NCBI GenBank assembly: GCA_050945135.1
Contig: JBMNSJ010000003.1
Span: 1 to 64,000, forward strand
Source of the DNA: WRIS01 sp050945135
Lineage (GTDB): Bacteria > Actinomycetota > Coriobacteriia > Coriobacteriales > Eggerthellaceae
Length of the DNA stretch: 64,000 bases
Reading direction: 5' to 3'
The notes beneath the pieces were generated by a model. It was not told where the DNA came from and ran no database searches. It was given only the letters and a program-made list of their open reading frames with translations. Below, piece after piece: positions 1-8,437 of the stretch. Within the stretch, counting starts at the first letter, position 1. Each line of letters begins with the position of its first letter. The position numbers and the translations under genes are program-made.

Positions 1-72
1 AAAGCTCACATTCTTGACATGAGCGGAGAAAGCTATCGGCTAAAAGAAACTAAACAATGGTTCAGTAATTAA
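1..72 (+). pseudogene. IstB-like IS21 helper ATPase, C-terminal end (cut by window edge)
   Basis: Frame 1 is open from the first base to a TAA at 70-72 and encodes 23 residues. The motif MSGESYRLKETKQW resembles the conserved C-terminal tail of IstB, the AAA+ helper of IS21-family transposition (family pattern roughly MNGxSYRxKETKxW). Only the tail is in the window, so whether the gene is intact cannot be judged. The IS21-like end sequence directly behind it supports the call. Confidence 0.65.
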
Positions 73-120
73 AAGTGGACCCTTTTTCAACCACCGAAGT
101 GGACCAGTTTTCGGTTGACA
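1..120 (+). mobile_element. Right end of an IS21-family insertion sequence
   Basis: After the IstB-like stop come two copies of the GTGGACC motif (74-80 and 100-106, the first preceded by AAAA), and the element appears to end with TTTTCGGTTGACA at 108-120. Read from the other strand this gives an end starting TGTCAACCGAAAA, as in IS21-type terminal repeats with internal GGTCCAC repeats. The left end and the transposase IstA lie outside the window. The exact boundary and any target duplication cannot be set from one end. Confidence 0.6.
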
Positions 121-307
121 ATAACAGATCACCGCTACCCTGAAAGCTATCCGTTACCGACATATCCCGCTTTATCGCATGGCTACGTCGAACATGGGGT
201 ATGCAAGCCCCACGAGTAGCCGAACGTGCTATCGCGTACCGAAAAGGACAAGCTATATTCGATACCCTGCCTAAGGTTGAGGGTTTATCGGGTAAAGGCG
301 TCTCTTT

Positions 308-343
308 TAAGCTTGGATGAGCCGCTTTGCTCATCCAAGCTTA
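308..343. repeat. Perfect 14-bp stem-loop
   Basis: The arm TAAGCTTGGATGAG at 308-321 pairs perfectly with 330-343 across an 8-base loop. No U-run follows on either strand, so it is not a typical intrinsic terminator. It lies in gene-poor DNA beside the IS21 end. Confidence 0.6.
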
Positions 344-367
344 TGCCCACTGCTCCGGTAATTCATG

Positions 368-501
368 TCAGATTGAACGTTTTGTGGTTGTCAAGGTGAT
401 GTCACAAGATTTGTGGTTCGCTAAAGTCCTTATGACGAGACACTATTTGCTACGAAATGTCGAACTCAAGCAGTGCAGCAACCACAAAACGTTCAATCTG
501 A
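368..501. repeat. Perfect 23-bp inverted repeat flanking 88 bp
   Basis: Positions 368-390 are the exact reverse complement of 479-501. The whole unit is 134 bp and contains no convincing gene. Long arms with a short non-coding core suggest a miniature mobile element or the ends of a deleted one. No clear target duplication is visible. Confidence 0.6.
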
Positions 502-675
502 CACCGCAAAAGCTATGCCTGCCCATAACTATAAGCCGAACACAGGGCGCAATCCTGACTACTGCCGAAGGTGCAACCGTATCCGAAAAGGACAAGCCAT
601 GCTCGATACTCCGCATGAAATGCCCGCATTCGCTAATAAGCATGGCTGCAACAACATGCGGCTTTTCGCAGGCGC

Positions 676-706
676 AAAAAAGGCCCCGCATAAAGCGAGG
701 CCTTTT
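676..706 (-). terminator. Intrinsic terminator of the ATP synthase operon
   Basis: On the minus strand a GC-rich stem (GGCCTCGC with GCGGGGCC, loop TTTA) is followed by a run of T. It lies about 55 bases after the atpC stop. A further stem-loop at 722-754 (CCAGCATC with GATGCTGG) sits between the stop and this terminator. The stem is flanked by A/T runs on both sides and may act in both directions. Confidence 0.8.
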
Positions 707-759
707 CCCGATGTAATGCTAACCATCCAGCATCAAACCCTAGATGCTGGTGGTAAGGT

Positions 760-1170
760 TTAGTTCTTTTCTGAGGCAGTAATCTGTGCCTTATACCATG
801 CAATATCTGAATCGAGCGTTGAGCTTTTTGCTTCTTCTTCAGAAAGCTCGGAGAATCTAGCTTCTGCAGTGCTGAGGTCTTCGCGAGCTTGAGCTACGTC
901 AACTTCTTCCAAAGGACAAGCACGGTCAGCCAAGATAATGACCTTTTCGCCTGTCACCTCAACATAGCCACCCTGAAGAACATACTTCAGCACTTCGCCG
1001 CCATCCTCAAGATGAAGGCGTACAACACCATCAGCTAGAACTGAGACCAAAGGCTCATGCCCTTCCAGAAAGCCCATCTCTCCCTCTGCACCTGGAACGA
1101 TTACCATGTAAGGCTCGTTTGAGCAAAGTAAAGCAGTAGGCGTAACGATGTCGCATTTCAGCTTAGACAT
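760..1170 (-). CDS. atpC: F1Fo ATP synthase epsilon subunit
   Basis: The 136-residue protein is the epsilon subunit of the F1 central stalk, which couples rotation to catalysis and can inhibit hydrolysis. The N-terminal beta-sandwich is clear (CDIVTPTALL, VPGAEGEMGFLEGHEPLV, residues 6-43), followed by the C-terminal helical region (about 92-130) rich in Ala and Glu. The length is normal. Its ATG overlaps the atpD stop as TAATG, indicating translational coupling. It is the last gene of the operon, followed by a terminator. Confidence 0.95.
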   Translation of the reverse strand: MSKLKCDIVTPTALLCSNEPYMVIVPGAEGEMGFLEGHEPLVSVLADGVVRLHLEDGGEVLKYVLQGGYVEVTGEKVIILADRACPLEEVDVAQAREDLSTAEARFSELSEEEAKSSTLDSDIAWYKAQITASEKN

Positions 1171-2615
1171 TATTTCTCTTCTTCCTTCAGCTCTTCGTAA
1201 GCGGCATATACATCTTCGATAGCGCCCTTATAGCGGAAACACTGCTCTGGGATGTCATCACACTTACCATCAAGGATTTCCCTGAATGAGCGAATGGTAT
1301 CTTCCATCTTGACATAAATTCCTGGGTTGCCAGTAAACTGCTCTGCAACGTGGAAAGGCTGTCCAAGATACTGCTGAATCTTACGTGCGCGATTAACAAC
1401 TTGCTTCTGTTCTTCGGAAAGTTCATCCATACCCAGAATTGCAATAATGTCTTGCAAGTCGACATAGTTCTGCAAAATTTCCTGAACGCCAACTGCAACG
1501 TTGTAATGCTCTTCACCAACGACTGCTGGATCGAGTGCGCGACTCGTAGACTCAAGAGGGTCAACAGCAGGATAAATACCAAGCTCAGCGATGGAACGCG
1601 AGAGAACAGTTTTTGCGTCCAAGTGAGTAAAGGTAGTAGCAGGTGCAGGGTCAGTCAAGTCGTCTGCAGGAACATATACAGCCTGTACTGACGTAATTGA
1701 ACCACGATCAGTCGAAGTAATGCGCTCCTGCAAATCGCCCATCTCAGTAGCGAGAGTTGGCTGATAACCTACCGCTGAAGGCATACGACCGAGCAATGCC
1801 GATACCTCAGAACCAGCCTGGGTAAAGCGGAAGATGTTGTCGATAAACAACAGAACGTCTTGACCCTGATCACGGAAATACTCAGCCTGAGTAAGACCAG
1901 CAAGACCAACACGAAGACGCGCTCCTGGAGGCTCGTTCATCTGACCATATACCAGACAAGTTTTGTCGATAACGCCAGAATCACTCATCTCGATGTAAAG
2001 GTCGGTACCCTCACGAGTACGCTCGCCTACGCCGGTAAATACCGAAGTACCACCATGCTCTTGAGCGAGGTTGTTGATGAGCTCCTGGATGATAACGGTT
2101 TTACCTACACCAGCACCACCAAAGAGACCTGTCTTACCACCCTTAACGAAGGGCTCAATTAAGTCAACAACTTTAATGCCAGTCTCGAAAATCTCGGTAG
2201 TGGTAGTAAGCGTGTCGTAATCAGGAGCGGGACGATGGATTGGCAGATATTCGTCAATCTCGGGCATCGGTTTACCATCAACAGGCCGACCGATAACGTT
2301 CCAAATACGACCCAAAGTATTTGGGCCAACAGGCATCATAATAGGACCGCCTGTGTCATACACATCGATTCCGCGGACTAATCCGTCGGTCGAAGACATA
2401 GCGACGGTACGAACCAAGTCGCCAGGAAGGTGCGTTTGCACCTCAAGAACGGTGCTAATCTCACCGATCGGGGTTGTTGCATCAACGGTCAAGGCATTGT
2501 AGATACCCGGCATTGCATCGGGTGGAAACTCTACATCGACGACAGCACCGACGATACGTACGATGCGCCCTCTCGAACCTTGCTTGACCGGAGCATTGTT
2601 ATTGTTTTCAGCCAT
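1170..2615 (-). CDS. atpD: F1Fo ATP synthase beta subunit
   Basis: This 481-residue protein is the catalytic beta subunit. The Walker A motif GGAGVGKT is at residues 166-173, the catalytic Glu lies in GERTREG (E198), and the DELSEE regulatory loop is present near residue 404. Length and motifs are intact. The ATG at 2615 follows a GGAG site and sits directly after the atpG stop, so the two genes are probably translationally coupled. Confidence 0.97.
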   Translation of the reverse strand: MAENNNNAPVKQGSRGRIVRIVGAVVDVEFPPDAMPGIYNALTVDATTPIGEISTVLEVQTHLPGDLVRTVAMSSTDGLVRGIDVYDTGGPIMMPVGPNTLGRIWNVIGRPVDGKPMPEIDEYLPIHRPAPDYDTLTTTTEIFETGIKVVDLIEPFVKGGKTGLFGGAGVGKTVIIQELINNLAQEHGGTSVFTGVGERTREGTDLYIEMSDSGVIDKTCLVYGQMNEPPGARLRVGLAGLTQAEYFRDQGQDVLLFIDNIFRFTQAGSEVSALLGRMPSAVGYQPTLATEMGDLQERITSTDRGSITSVQAVYVPADDLTDPAPATTFTHLDAKTVLSRSIAELGIYPAVDPLESTSRALDPAVVGEEHYNVAVGVQEILQNYVDLQDIIAILGMDELSEEQKQVVNRARKIQQYLGQPFHVAEQFTGNPGIYVKMEDTIRSFREILDGKCDDIPEQCFRYKGAIEDVYAAYEELKEEEK

Positions 2616-3521
2616 TTACTCCTCCAAAGCTGCGGCGCCGCCAACGATTTCAGAAATCTCGGTGGTGATGGCACCCTGCCGTACACGGTTATAAAGTCTG
2701 GTCAAAGAATCAACCATTTCATTAGCATTATCGGTCGCTGATTTCATCGCATTTCGACGAGCACCTTGCTCGCCAGCTGCCGAATCAATCAACGCGTGGT
2801 ACACGGTAGTTCTTACATATGCCGGTAGAAGCGATTCCAAAACATCGCCAGCACTTGGCTCGAAGTCGAACACGGCATGGGGCTTCCCATCGTCTTCACC
2901 TTCGCTCTCGGAACCAGCACCAGCCTGCAGTAAGACCTCGGTATCGACCGGAAGAATCATTTCTTCACGTAGAACCTGCTCAGCGGCATTCTTCGCATGA
3001 TTATATACCACAATAACTTCATCGATTTCTTCGTTGATGTATGCATTCATGGCATATGCGGCTATTGAGCTTGCCTCTTCAAAGGTTGGATCAGCAGATA
3101 GATCTTTGAACTCCATTACTGTTGGAATCTTACGGAAGTTAAAGTAAGAAATACCCTTTTTTCCGCAAGCAACAATATGAGTTTGTGCACCTTCTGCCTT
3201 TTTAGCCTTTGCGATTTTCTCAACATGACGAAGCACGCTAGAATTGAAGCCACCTGCAAGACCACGATCAGAAACAACAGCAACAACAAGTACGTTTTTT
3301 ACCTCGTCGTGCTTTTGTAACAGAGCGCTTTCTGACCCGCTCACCAGCTTAGCAACATGTGCAAGCATCTCGACCATCGACTCCGAATACGGAGTTGCCG
3401 CAGAAACACGCTCGTTTGCTCGACGAATTTTCGCCGCAGCAACCATTTCCATGGTACGCGTAATCTGCTTGGTCGAGGTGACCGAGTTGATGCGCCTTTC
3501 GATGTCTTTTAGGTTGGGCAT
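2616..3521 (-). CDS. atpG: F1Fo ATP synthase gamma subunit
   Basis: The 301-residue protein is the rotating central-shaft subunit gamma. The N-terminal helix with the signature RINSVTSTKQITRTMEMVAAAK (split here: RINSVTSTKQIT, then RTMEMVAAAK) and the C-terminal helix with RRNAMKSATDNANEM are typical. An acidic insertion near residues 203-212 (GSESEGEDDG) makes it slightly longer than the E. coli protein. It sits between atpA and atpD in the standard order. Confidence 0.96.
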   Translation of the reverse strand: MPNLKDIERRINSVTSTKQITRTMEMVAAAKIRRANERVSAATPYSESMVEMLAHVAKLVSGSESALLQKHDEVKNVLVVAVVSDRGLAGGFNSSVLRHVEKIAKAKKAEGAQTHIVACGKKGISYFNFRKIPTVMEFKDLSADPTFEEASSIAAYAMNAYINEEIDEVIVVYNHAKNAAEQVLREEMILPVDTEVLLQAGAGSESEGEDDGKPHAVFDFEPSAGDVLESLLPAYVRTTVYHALIDSAAGEQGARRNAMKSATDNANEMVDSLTRLYNRVRQGAITTEISEIVGGAAALEE

Positions 3522-3532
3522 GCTCTACCTAC

Positions 3533-5104
3533 CTATTCCTGCTCCGAAGTAGCAAACTGCTTCTTGAAAGCTTCGATGGCAGCATCGAGATCAGCCTCAA
3601 TTTCAGGCGTGAATTTCTTCTCAGTAGAAACTGCCTTCAAGATTTCAGGCTTGGAAGCGCGTAGATACTCAAGCATCTCGCTGCGGAAGCGTACGACATC
3701 CTCAACAGGAATGGAATCGATGAAACCATAGCTGCCGGCATAGATGGCGATAGCTTGCTCTTCAACGGGCATTGGCTCGAAGCGTCCTTGCTTCAGCAAT
3801 TCGGTCATGCGAGCACCACGGTTCAACTGTTGCTGAGTTGACTTATCGAGGTCACTACCAAACTGCGTGAATGCCTGAAGCTCACGGAATGAAGCAAGGT
3901 CGAGACGGAGCGAACCGGCAACCTGTTTCATAGCCTTAATCTGAGCGGCACCACCAACGCGGGAAACCGAGATACCAACATTAACAGCAGGACGTTGACC
4001 CTGGAAGAACAAGTCTGTCTGCAAGAAGATCTGACCGTCGGTAATCGAAATAACATTCGTAGGAATGTATGCCGAAACGTCGCCAGCCTGAGTTTCGATA
4101 ATAGGAAGCGCGGTAAGCGATCCAGCACCGTTTGCATCAGACATCTTAACTGCGCGCTCAAGTAAGCGTGAATGCAGATAGAAAACGTCACCAGGATAAG
4201 CCTCGCGTCCGGGAGGACGACGAAGAGTAAGTGACATCTGACGATAAGCAACAGCTTGCTTTGTAAGGTCGTCATAGATACAAAGAACGTGACGTCCTAG
4301 ATTCTCAGCGTTAGCTGGCTTGCCATCTTCTCCGTTGTACATGAAGAACTCGCCAATAGCAGCGCCTGCCATCGGAGCGATGTACTGCAAAGGAGCAGAG
4401 TCGGAAGCCGAAGCAGAAACAACAATTGTGTAATCCATAGCGCCATGACGCTCAAGGGATTCAACCAAACCGGCTACGGTCGAAGCTTTCTGACCGATGG
4501 CGACATAGATACATATCATGCCTTTGCCTTTTTGGTTAATGATGGTATCAAGAACAATTGATGTCTTACCGGTTTGGCGGTCACCAATGATAAGCTCACG
4601 CTGACCACGTCCGATAGGAATCATTGAGTCGATAGCAAGAATACCCGTTTGCATGGGCTCTTCTACTGGCTGACGCTCAATAACACCAGGAGCCCTGAAT
4701 TCTACAGGCCTCATTCCTTCAGCCTTGATTGGACCTTTACCGTCAATTGGCATACCAAGCGGATTCACAACGCGGCCGATCATTTCACGGCCCGAAGGAA
4801 CCTCTACGACACGACCCGTTGTTTTAACCTGGTCGTTTTCTTTGATTGCGGTGACGTCACCCAGGAGTACGGCACCAACTTCCTCTTCTTCGAGGTTTTG
4901 GGCCAAACCGTATACGGTCTTTCCATCGACACTGGCAAATTCTAAGAGCTCGCCGGCCATCGCGCCTTTCAGGCCATCGATACGTGCAATACCGTCGCCG
5001 ACCTGAATAACAGTGCCGACCTCACGAGATTCAACGCTCGTATTTAAAGCGTCAAGCTGCTTGCGCAATGCCTCGTCAATAGACTTCGCGGTGATTTCAG
5101 TCAC
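3533..5104 (-). CDS. atpA: F1Fo ATP synthase alpha subunit
   Basis: The 523-residue protein is the non-catalytic nucleotide-binding alpha subunit of F1. Its Walker A motif GDRQTGKT lies at residues 174-181. The start is GTG, overlapping the atpH TAG stop by one base (TAGTG) and preceded by GGAGGTGA, so coupled translation is likely. Length and motifs are normal. Confidence 0.97.
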   Translation of the reverse strand: MTEITAKSIDEALRKQLDALNTSVESREVGTVIQVGDGIARIDGLKGAMAGELLEFASVDGKTVYGLAQNLEEEEVGAVLLGDVTAIKENDQVKTTGRVVEVPSGREMIGRVVNPLGMPIDGKGPIKAEGMRPVEFRAPGVIERQPVEEPMQTGILAIDSMIPIGRGQRELIIGDRQTGKTSIVLDTIINQKGKGMICIYVAIGQKASTVAGLVESLERHGAMDYTIVVSASASDSAPLQYIAPMAGAAIGEFFMYNGEDGKPANAENLGRHVLCIYDDLTKQAVAYRQMSLTLRRPPGREAYPGDVFYLHSRLLERAVKMSDANGAGSLTALPIIETQAGDVSAYIPTNVISITDGQIFLQTDLFFQGQRPAVNVGISVSRVGGAAQIKAMKQVAGSLRLDLASFRELQAFTQFGSDLDKSTQQQLNRGARMTELLKQGRFEPMPVEEQAIAIYAGSYGFIDSIPVEDVVRFRSEMLEYLRASKPEILKAVSTEKKFTPEIEADLDAAIEAFKKQFATSEQE

Positions 5105-5688
5105 TAGCTTTCACCTCCATCTGTTGATTGTTTAAGCACATTGCGAGCGTTTTCGAGTTGCGATTGGATGCTTGCATCGATTCGCTGCCCCTTAGCGCTC
5201 ATTACAATTCCGCCAAGAATAGACCCGTCGATATGCTCACGCAAAACAACATTAGTCCCTAAATCCTTGACAGCTTTATTACGGATAATTTCACGAAGAC
5301 CGTCGTCGAGGGCGACCGATGTTGTTACATCGAGAACCGTCACGTCGAACTTCTCTTCAAGCTGTTCTACAAAGCTTGTCCACACACGTGGAAGCAATTC
5401 AATATCACCACGTTCTGCCATCACAGCAAGAACATCGATTAGCACCGGCTGGGCATTCAAGTCGGTAAGGAGATTCCTTACAAGCTGGTTATGCTGCTCA
5501 GGGCTAAACGATGGATCAAGGAGAGCTCCGGTCAAGTCAATGCTTGTCCGAATATAGTTGTTTATAGACTCCAGCTGTGCTCGACCTTCGATCACGGCAT
5601 CTTGTCCGCCTACCTCATGCAAACCGTCTAACAAGACAGCAGCATACGTGGCAACCTTCTCTTTGATGACAAGACGATTAGTTGGCAT
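5104..5688 (-). CDS. atpH: F1Fo ATP synthase delta subunit
   Basis: The 194-residue delta subunit connects F1 to the peripheral stalk. The N-terminal helical domain (YAAVLLDGLHEVG) and the C-terminal segment with GSILGGIVMSAKGQRIDAS are recognisable OSCP/delta features. The start ATG overlaps the end of atpF by 11 bases. Confidence 0.92.
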   Translation of the reverse strand: MPTNRLVIKEKVATYAAVLLDGLHEVGGQDAVIEGRAQLESINNYIRTSIDLTGALLDPSFSPEQHNQLVRNLLTDLNAQPVLIDVLAVMAERGDIELLPRVWTSFVEQLEEKFDVTVLDVTTSVALDDGLREIIRNKAVKDLGTNVVLREHIDGSILGGIVMSAKGQRIDASIQSQLENARNVLKQSTDGGES

Positions 5689-6298
5689 TGAAATTACCTG
5701 CCTCGTTCACATAGTGTTCTATGATTTTACGATGCTCATCGTCATTGAGGTCATCCCCGATCAAGCGCGATGCGACAGCAATTGAAGTATCGGCTACTGA
5801 ACCCTGAAGCTCAGCGATAGCTGCTTTCTTCTCTGATTCAATCGCATTTTTCGCTTTTTCGATCATTGAGGATGCTTCCTCTTGAGCTTTCGCAGTGATG
5901 TCAGCCTTGACTGCTTCACCGGTGTTCTTCGCTTCAGCAACAATCTGCGCAGCAGTTGTTTTTGCCTCAGCAAGCTGCTGCTTATACTCAGCTAGAACAC
6001 GCTCACTTTCAACACGAGCCTCTTCGGATTTCTCAAGGGATTCCTTGATTGTGTTGGCGCGCTTGTCCATCATGCCTTCGAACATTGGCCAACCGAATTT
6101 ACCGAGGATTACTACCAAAATGATGAAGCATATGAGCATCGGAATGAATTCTTCCATCTTGGGAAGAATAGTCGCGATACCTGCACTGCCTCCATCTTCA
6201 CTGGCAAATGCGAGTGTCGGGAAAGCAAGGATAAGCATGCATACAGCCGCTATCCCTAACCCTGCGAGAGCAGTATTCTTTATTGCTCTTGATTTCAC
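5678..6298 (-). CDS. atpF: F1Fo ATP synthase b subunit, with an N-terminal extension
   Basis: The b subunit forms the peripheral stalk: a membrane helix (FIPMLICFIILVVILGKFGW) followed by a long charged coiled coil. Unusually, a second hydrophobic stretch precedes it (about residues 10-31 after a basic N-terminus), resembling a signal peptide or extra membrane helix. I place the start at GTG 6298 because AAGGAGG is 7 bases upstream. The ATG at 6304 would leave almost no spacing. About 206 residues, longer than the E. coli b subunit. Confidence 0.9.
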   Translation of the reverse strand: MKSRAIKNTALAGLGIAAVCMLILAFPTLAFASEDGGSAGIATILPKMEEFIPMLICFIILVVILGKFGWPMFEGMMDKRANTIKESLEKSEEARVESERVLAEYKQQLAEAKTTAAQIVAEAKNTGEAVKADITAKAQEEASSMIEKAKNAIESEKKAAIAELQGSVADTSIAVASRLIGDDLNDDEHRKIIEHYVNEAGNFNAN

Positions 6299-6351
6299 TT
6301 GCATTCCTCCTTCATGCTTTTACTCTGACGTACAGATTCTGTCGCGGTCGA

Positions 6352-6570
6352 TTAAAAGATGAAGGCAAGAACGAAGCCGAGTAGCGCAAGCGCTTCTGAA
6401 AGAGCTGCACCCATGATGAACAAGGTAAAGAAGCGACCCTGCATCTCAGGCTGGCGAGCGGTAGCTAAACAACAACCATGGCAGGCAATACCGATACCAA
6501 TACCAGGTCCGATTGCTGCAAGACCGTAGCCCACTACCTTCAACGTCGTTAGAACTAAAACTGTTTCCAC
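6352..6570 (-). CDS. atpE: F1Fo ATP synthase c subunit (membrane rotor ring)
   Basis: A 72-residue hairpin of two membrane helices around the ARQPE loop (residues 38-42). The ion-binding carboxylate is E59 in ALSEALALLG. Residues that mark Na+-binding c subunits (a Gln in helix 1 within GPGxGQG, and Ser/Thr after the Glu) are absent: the sequences are GPGIGIG and SEALA, so proton coupling is inferred. Unusual residues H31-G-C-C34 occur just before the loop. GTG start with AAAGGAGG upstream. Confidence 0.95.
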   Translation of the reverse strand: METVLVLTTLKVVGYGLAAIGPGIGIGIACHGCCLATARQPEMQGRFFTLFIMGAALSEALALLGFVLAFIF

Positions 6571-6589
6571 AATTTCCTCCTTTAACTTT

Positions 6590-6607
6590 TTTTGGGTAAT
6601 CCCAAAA
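6590..6607 (-). promoter_or_regulatory. Stem-loop upstream of atpE
   Basis: TTTTGGG and CCCAAAA form a perfect 7-bp stem with a four-base loop in the atpB-atpE gap, about 20 bases upstream of the atpE GTG and just before its strong ribosome binding site. c subunits are needed in many copies, so a local element that raises atpE translation or protects its mRNA is plausible. That role is inference. Confidence 0.45.
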
Positions 6608-6659
6608 GGTTAGGTGCTGTATATCAACCGACCGTGGATAAGCCGATCAAATCCAATAA

Positions 6660-7466
6660 CTAGTGATCAGATGTTGCCATCTGAACATAGGACGTGCTAA
6701 GTACGGTAAAGATGTATGCCTGCAAGAATGCAATAAGACACTCAAGTGCATAGATAAAGAGCAGGAGCGCAAACCAGGCAACAGCCGGAAGCGCGGTAAG
6801 AAAATCAGCATTTGCAATAGCAGTGCTGATGAAAATGCTTGTAGCCAGTGCAAAGATACCCAGCTGCATGTGGCCTGCAAACATGTTGCCAAAAAGACGA
6901 ACAGCCAGCGTAAGCACACGAAGAATCATAGAGACAAACTCGAGAAACCAGAGAAACAAGCCCATAGGACCCTTCATGCCAGCAGGCATATAGGACTTGA
7001 TGTAGTGCCAACCACCAAGAGCCTTAACGCCCCAGTAGTTAAAGTAAACAAACGAGATTACCGCAAGGGCCCAGGTACACGAAATCGATCCCGTTGCCGT
7101 TTTTGACCCCGGCAAAAGACCGATAACATTACAGATAAGGATAAAGAAGAACATTGTTGCAAAGATGGGCACATGCTTCTTAAAGCCTGGTCCGATAACG
7201 CCAGCACACATATCATCGCGTACAAACTGATAACCGTACTCGACCATGTGAGTGAATTTGTTCTGGGGAACAAGAGTGAGTTTGCGTCCTACCAAAATTA
7301 CAACTAGAAGGGTAACCACCAAACCGATAACCATGAATAGGTTGTACTGCGTAAAAACGATTGGTCCCGATTCCCAAATTGGCGCTGGATTCATCAGTGC
7401 GTCTTTAAGATGCTCAGCCCCCGCACCTAGTTGCGTTATAGGATCGACGCTAGTGTTTTCTTCCAC
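6660..7466 (-). CDS. atpB: F1Fo ATP synthase a subunit
   Basis: The 268-residue integral membrane a subunit provides the ion half-channels against the c ring. The essential arginine is in LTLAVRLFGNMFAGH (R190). The protein has five to six hydrophobic segments and normal length. It sits between the small AtpI-like gene and atpE, as in standard atp operons. Confidence 0.96.
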   Translation of the reverse strand: MEENTSVDPITQLGAGAEHLKDALMNPAPIWESGPIVFTQYNLFMVIGLVVTLLVVILVGRKLTLVPQNKFTHMVEYGYQFVRDDMCAGVIGPGFKKHVPIFATMFFFILICNVIGLLPGSKTATGSISCTWALAVISFVYFNYWGVKALGGWHYIKSYMPAGMKGPMGLFLWFLEFVSMILRVLTLAVRLFGNMFAGHMQLGIFALATSIFISTAIANADFLTALPAVAWFALLLFIYALECLIAFLQAYIFTVLSTSYVQMATSDH

Positions 7467-7486
7467 TTATGAGCCCTTTCCTCTTC

Positions 7487-7768
7487 CTACTTACGTACTA
7501 ACTTATAAATACCGTATACCACTCCGGTCCCGATAAGACCTGCTGCCTCGGCGATAACAAACGAGAATGCTGCATCTCGTGCTATCACTAAACAGAGGAC
7601 CATCGTAACCGCGATAATCAAAAAAGAAAGCAGCACCCCGAGCAGCAGAGCTCCGGCGTGACCCAGATTGCTCGTCGGTGTCGCTTTTTGCGCTAGACGC
7701 ATTCCGAAAATCAAAGGTAGAAAACCCAAAATCCCTGATAGCGCCCCTAGCAAAATCGAGAAAACCAT
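7487..7768 (-). CDS. Small AtpI-like membrane protein at the head of the atp operon
   Basis: A 93-residue, very hydrophobic protein with three to four predicted membrane segments, directly upstream of atpB (20-base gap) and on the same strand. Position, size and topology match the accessory subunit-I genes that often start atp operons and may help assemble the c ring. Sequence similarity to AtpI is not obvious to me, so the name rests mainly on context. Confidence 0.65.
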   Translation of the reverse strand: MVFSILLGALSGILGFLPLIFGMRLAQKATPTSNLGHAGALLLGVLLSFLIIAVTMVLCLVIARDAAFSFVIAEAAGLIGTGVVYGIYKLVRK

Positions 7769-7944
7769 ATCCCGCTTTCCACTTCAATGAATCAATCATT
7801 CTCGTTTAAGACATGAGATATGGTATCGGATTATTACAAGGAGTTGACGAGAAAAGCTAAAATGCGATTAACAGCGGGTGAGTGGCATTTTGCGTGGTCA
7901 GATGCGGTCTCGCTCTCCACATTTTGAGGATAAAAAGAAGTTGG

Positions 7945-8406
7945 CTAGGACTCGAAAATCCTTGTTTTGATGCCTGCTTCATTTATCATTGACATAGCCA
8001 ACTCATCAGGGTAAGGATTCTCATACACTATTTCTTCGATGCCTGCATTAATAATCATTTTTGCGCACACGATACACGGTTGTGTTGTGATGTATATAGA
8101 AGAAGATGAGATGTCAATCCCATAGCGTGCAGCTTGAATAATGGCATTCTGCTCAGCATGAAGACCGCGACATATTTCATGACGCTGCCCGCTTGGAACT
8201 CCCAGTTCCATACGTAAGCATCCCGCTTCAGAACAATGGCTGATATTTGTTGGCACTCCGTTATAGCCCGTGGCAAGGATGCGTCTGTCTTTAACAACAA
8301 CCGCTCCAACTGCGCGGCGAAGACAGGTGGTTCGCGTGGCTACTTCGTGAGCCAGCTTCATGAAGTATTCATCCCAGGAGGGACGCTCCAGTGGTTCAAT
8401 ACTCAT
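7945..8406 (-). CDS. dCMP deaminase / ComE-type cytidylate deaminase
   Basis: A 153-residue zinc-dependent deaminase expected to convert dCMP to dUMP for dTTP synthesis. The zinc and catalytic motif HAEQNAI and the second motif TTQPCIVCAKMI supply one His, two Cys and the catalytic Glu. An additional His/Cys-bearing segment (NISHCSEAGCLR) is typical of dCMP deaminases. The ATG at 8406 has AGAGGAAA upstream. Longer in-frame starts would run into the upp gene. It follows upp, forming a pyrimidine salvage pair. Confidence 0.9.
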   Translation of the reverse strand: MSIEPLERPSWDEYFMKLAHEVATRTTCLRRAVGAVVVKDRRILATGYNGVPTNISHCSEAGCLRMELGVPSGQRHEICRGLHAEQNAIIQAARYGIDISSSSIYITTQPCIVCAKMIINAGIEEIVYENPYPDELAMSMINEAGIKTRIFES

Positions 8407-8437
8407 CCTATTTCCTCTCTTAGGGCTTACTACTAAG

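Larger units (their letters stand above)
239..609 (+). repeat. Imperfect direct repeat, 27 bp, copies at 239-265 and 583-609
   Basis: Copies at 239-265 and 583-609 agree at 24 of 27 bases, with the first 15 identical (CCGAAAAGGACAAGC). In one shared frame they read RKGQA-I-F-DT and RKGQA-M-L-DT, and several differences are synonymous or conservative. This suggests two decayed copies of one former coding segment. No intact gene contains them and I do not recognise the protein. Confidence 0.45.
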
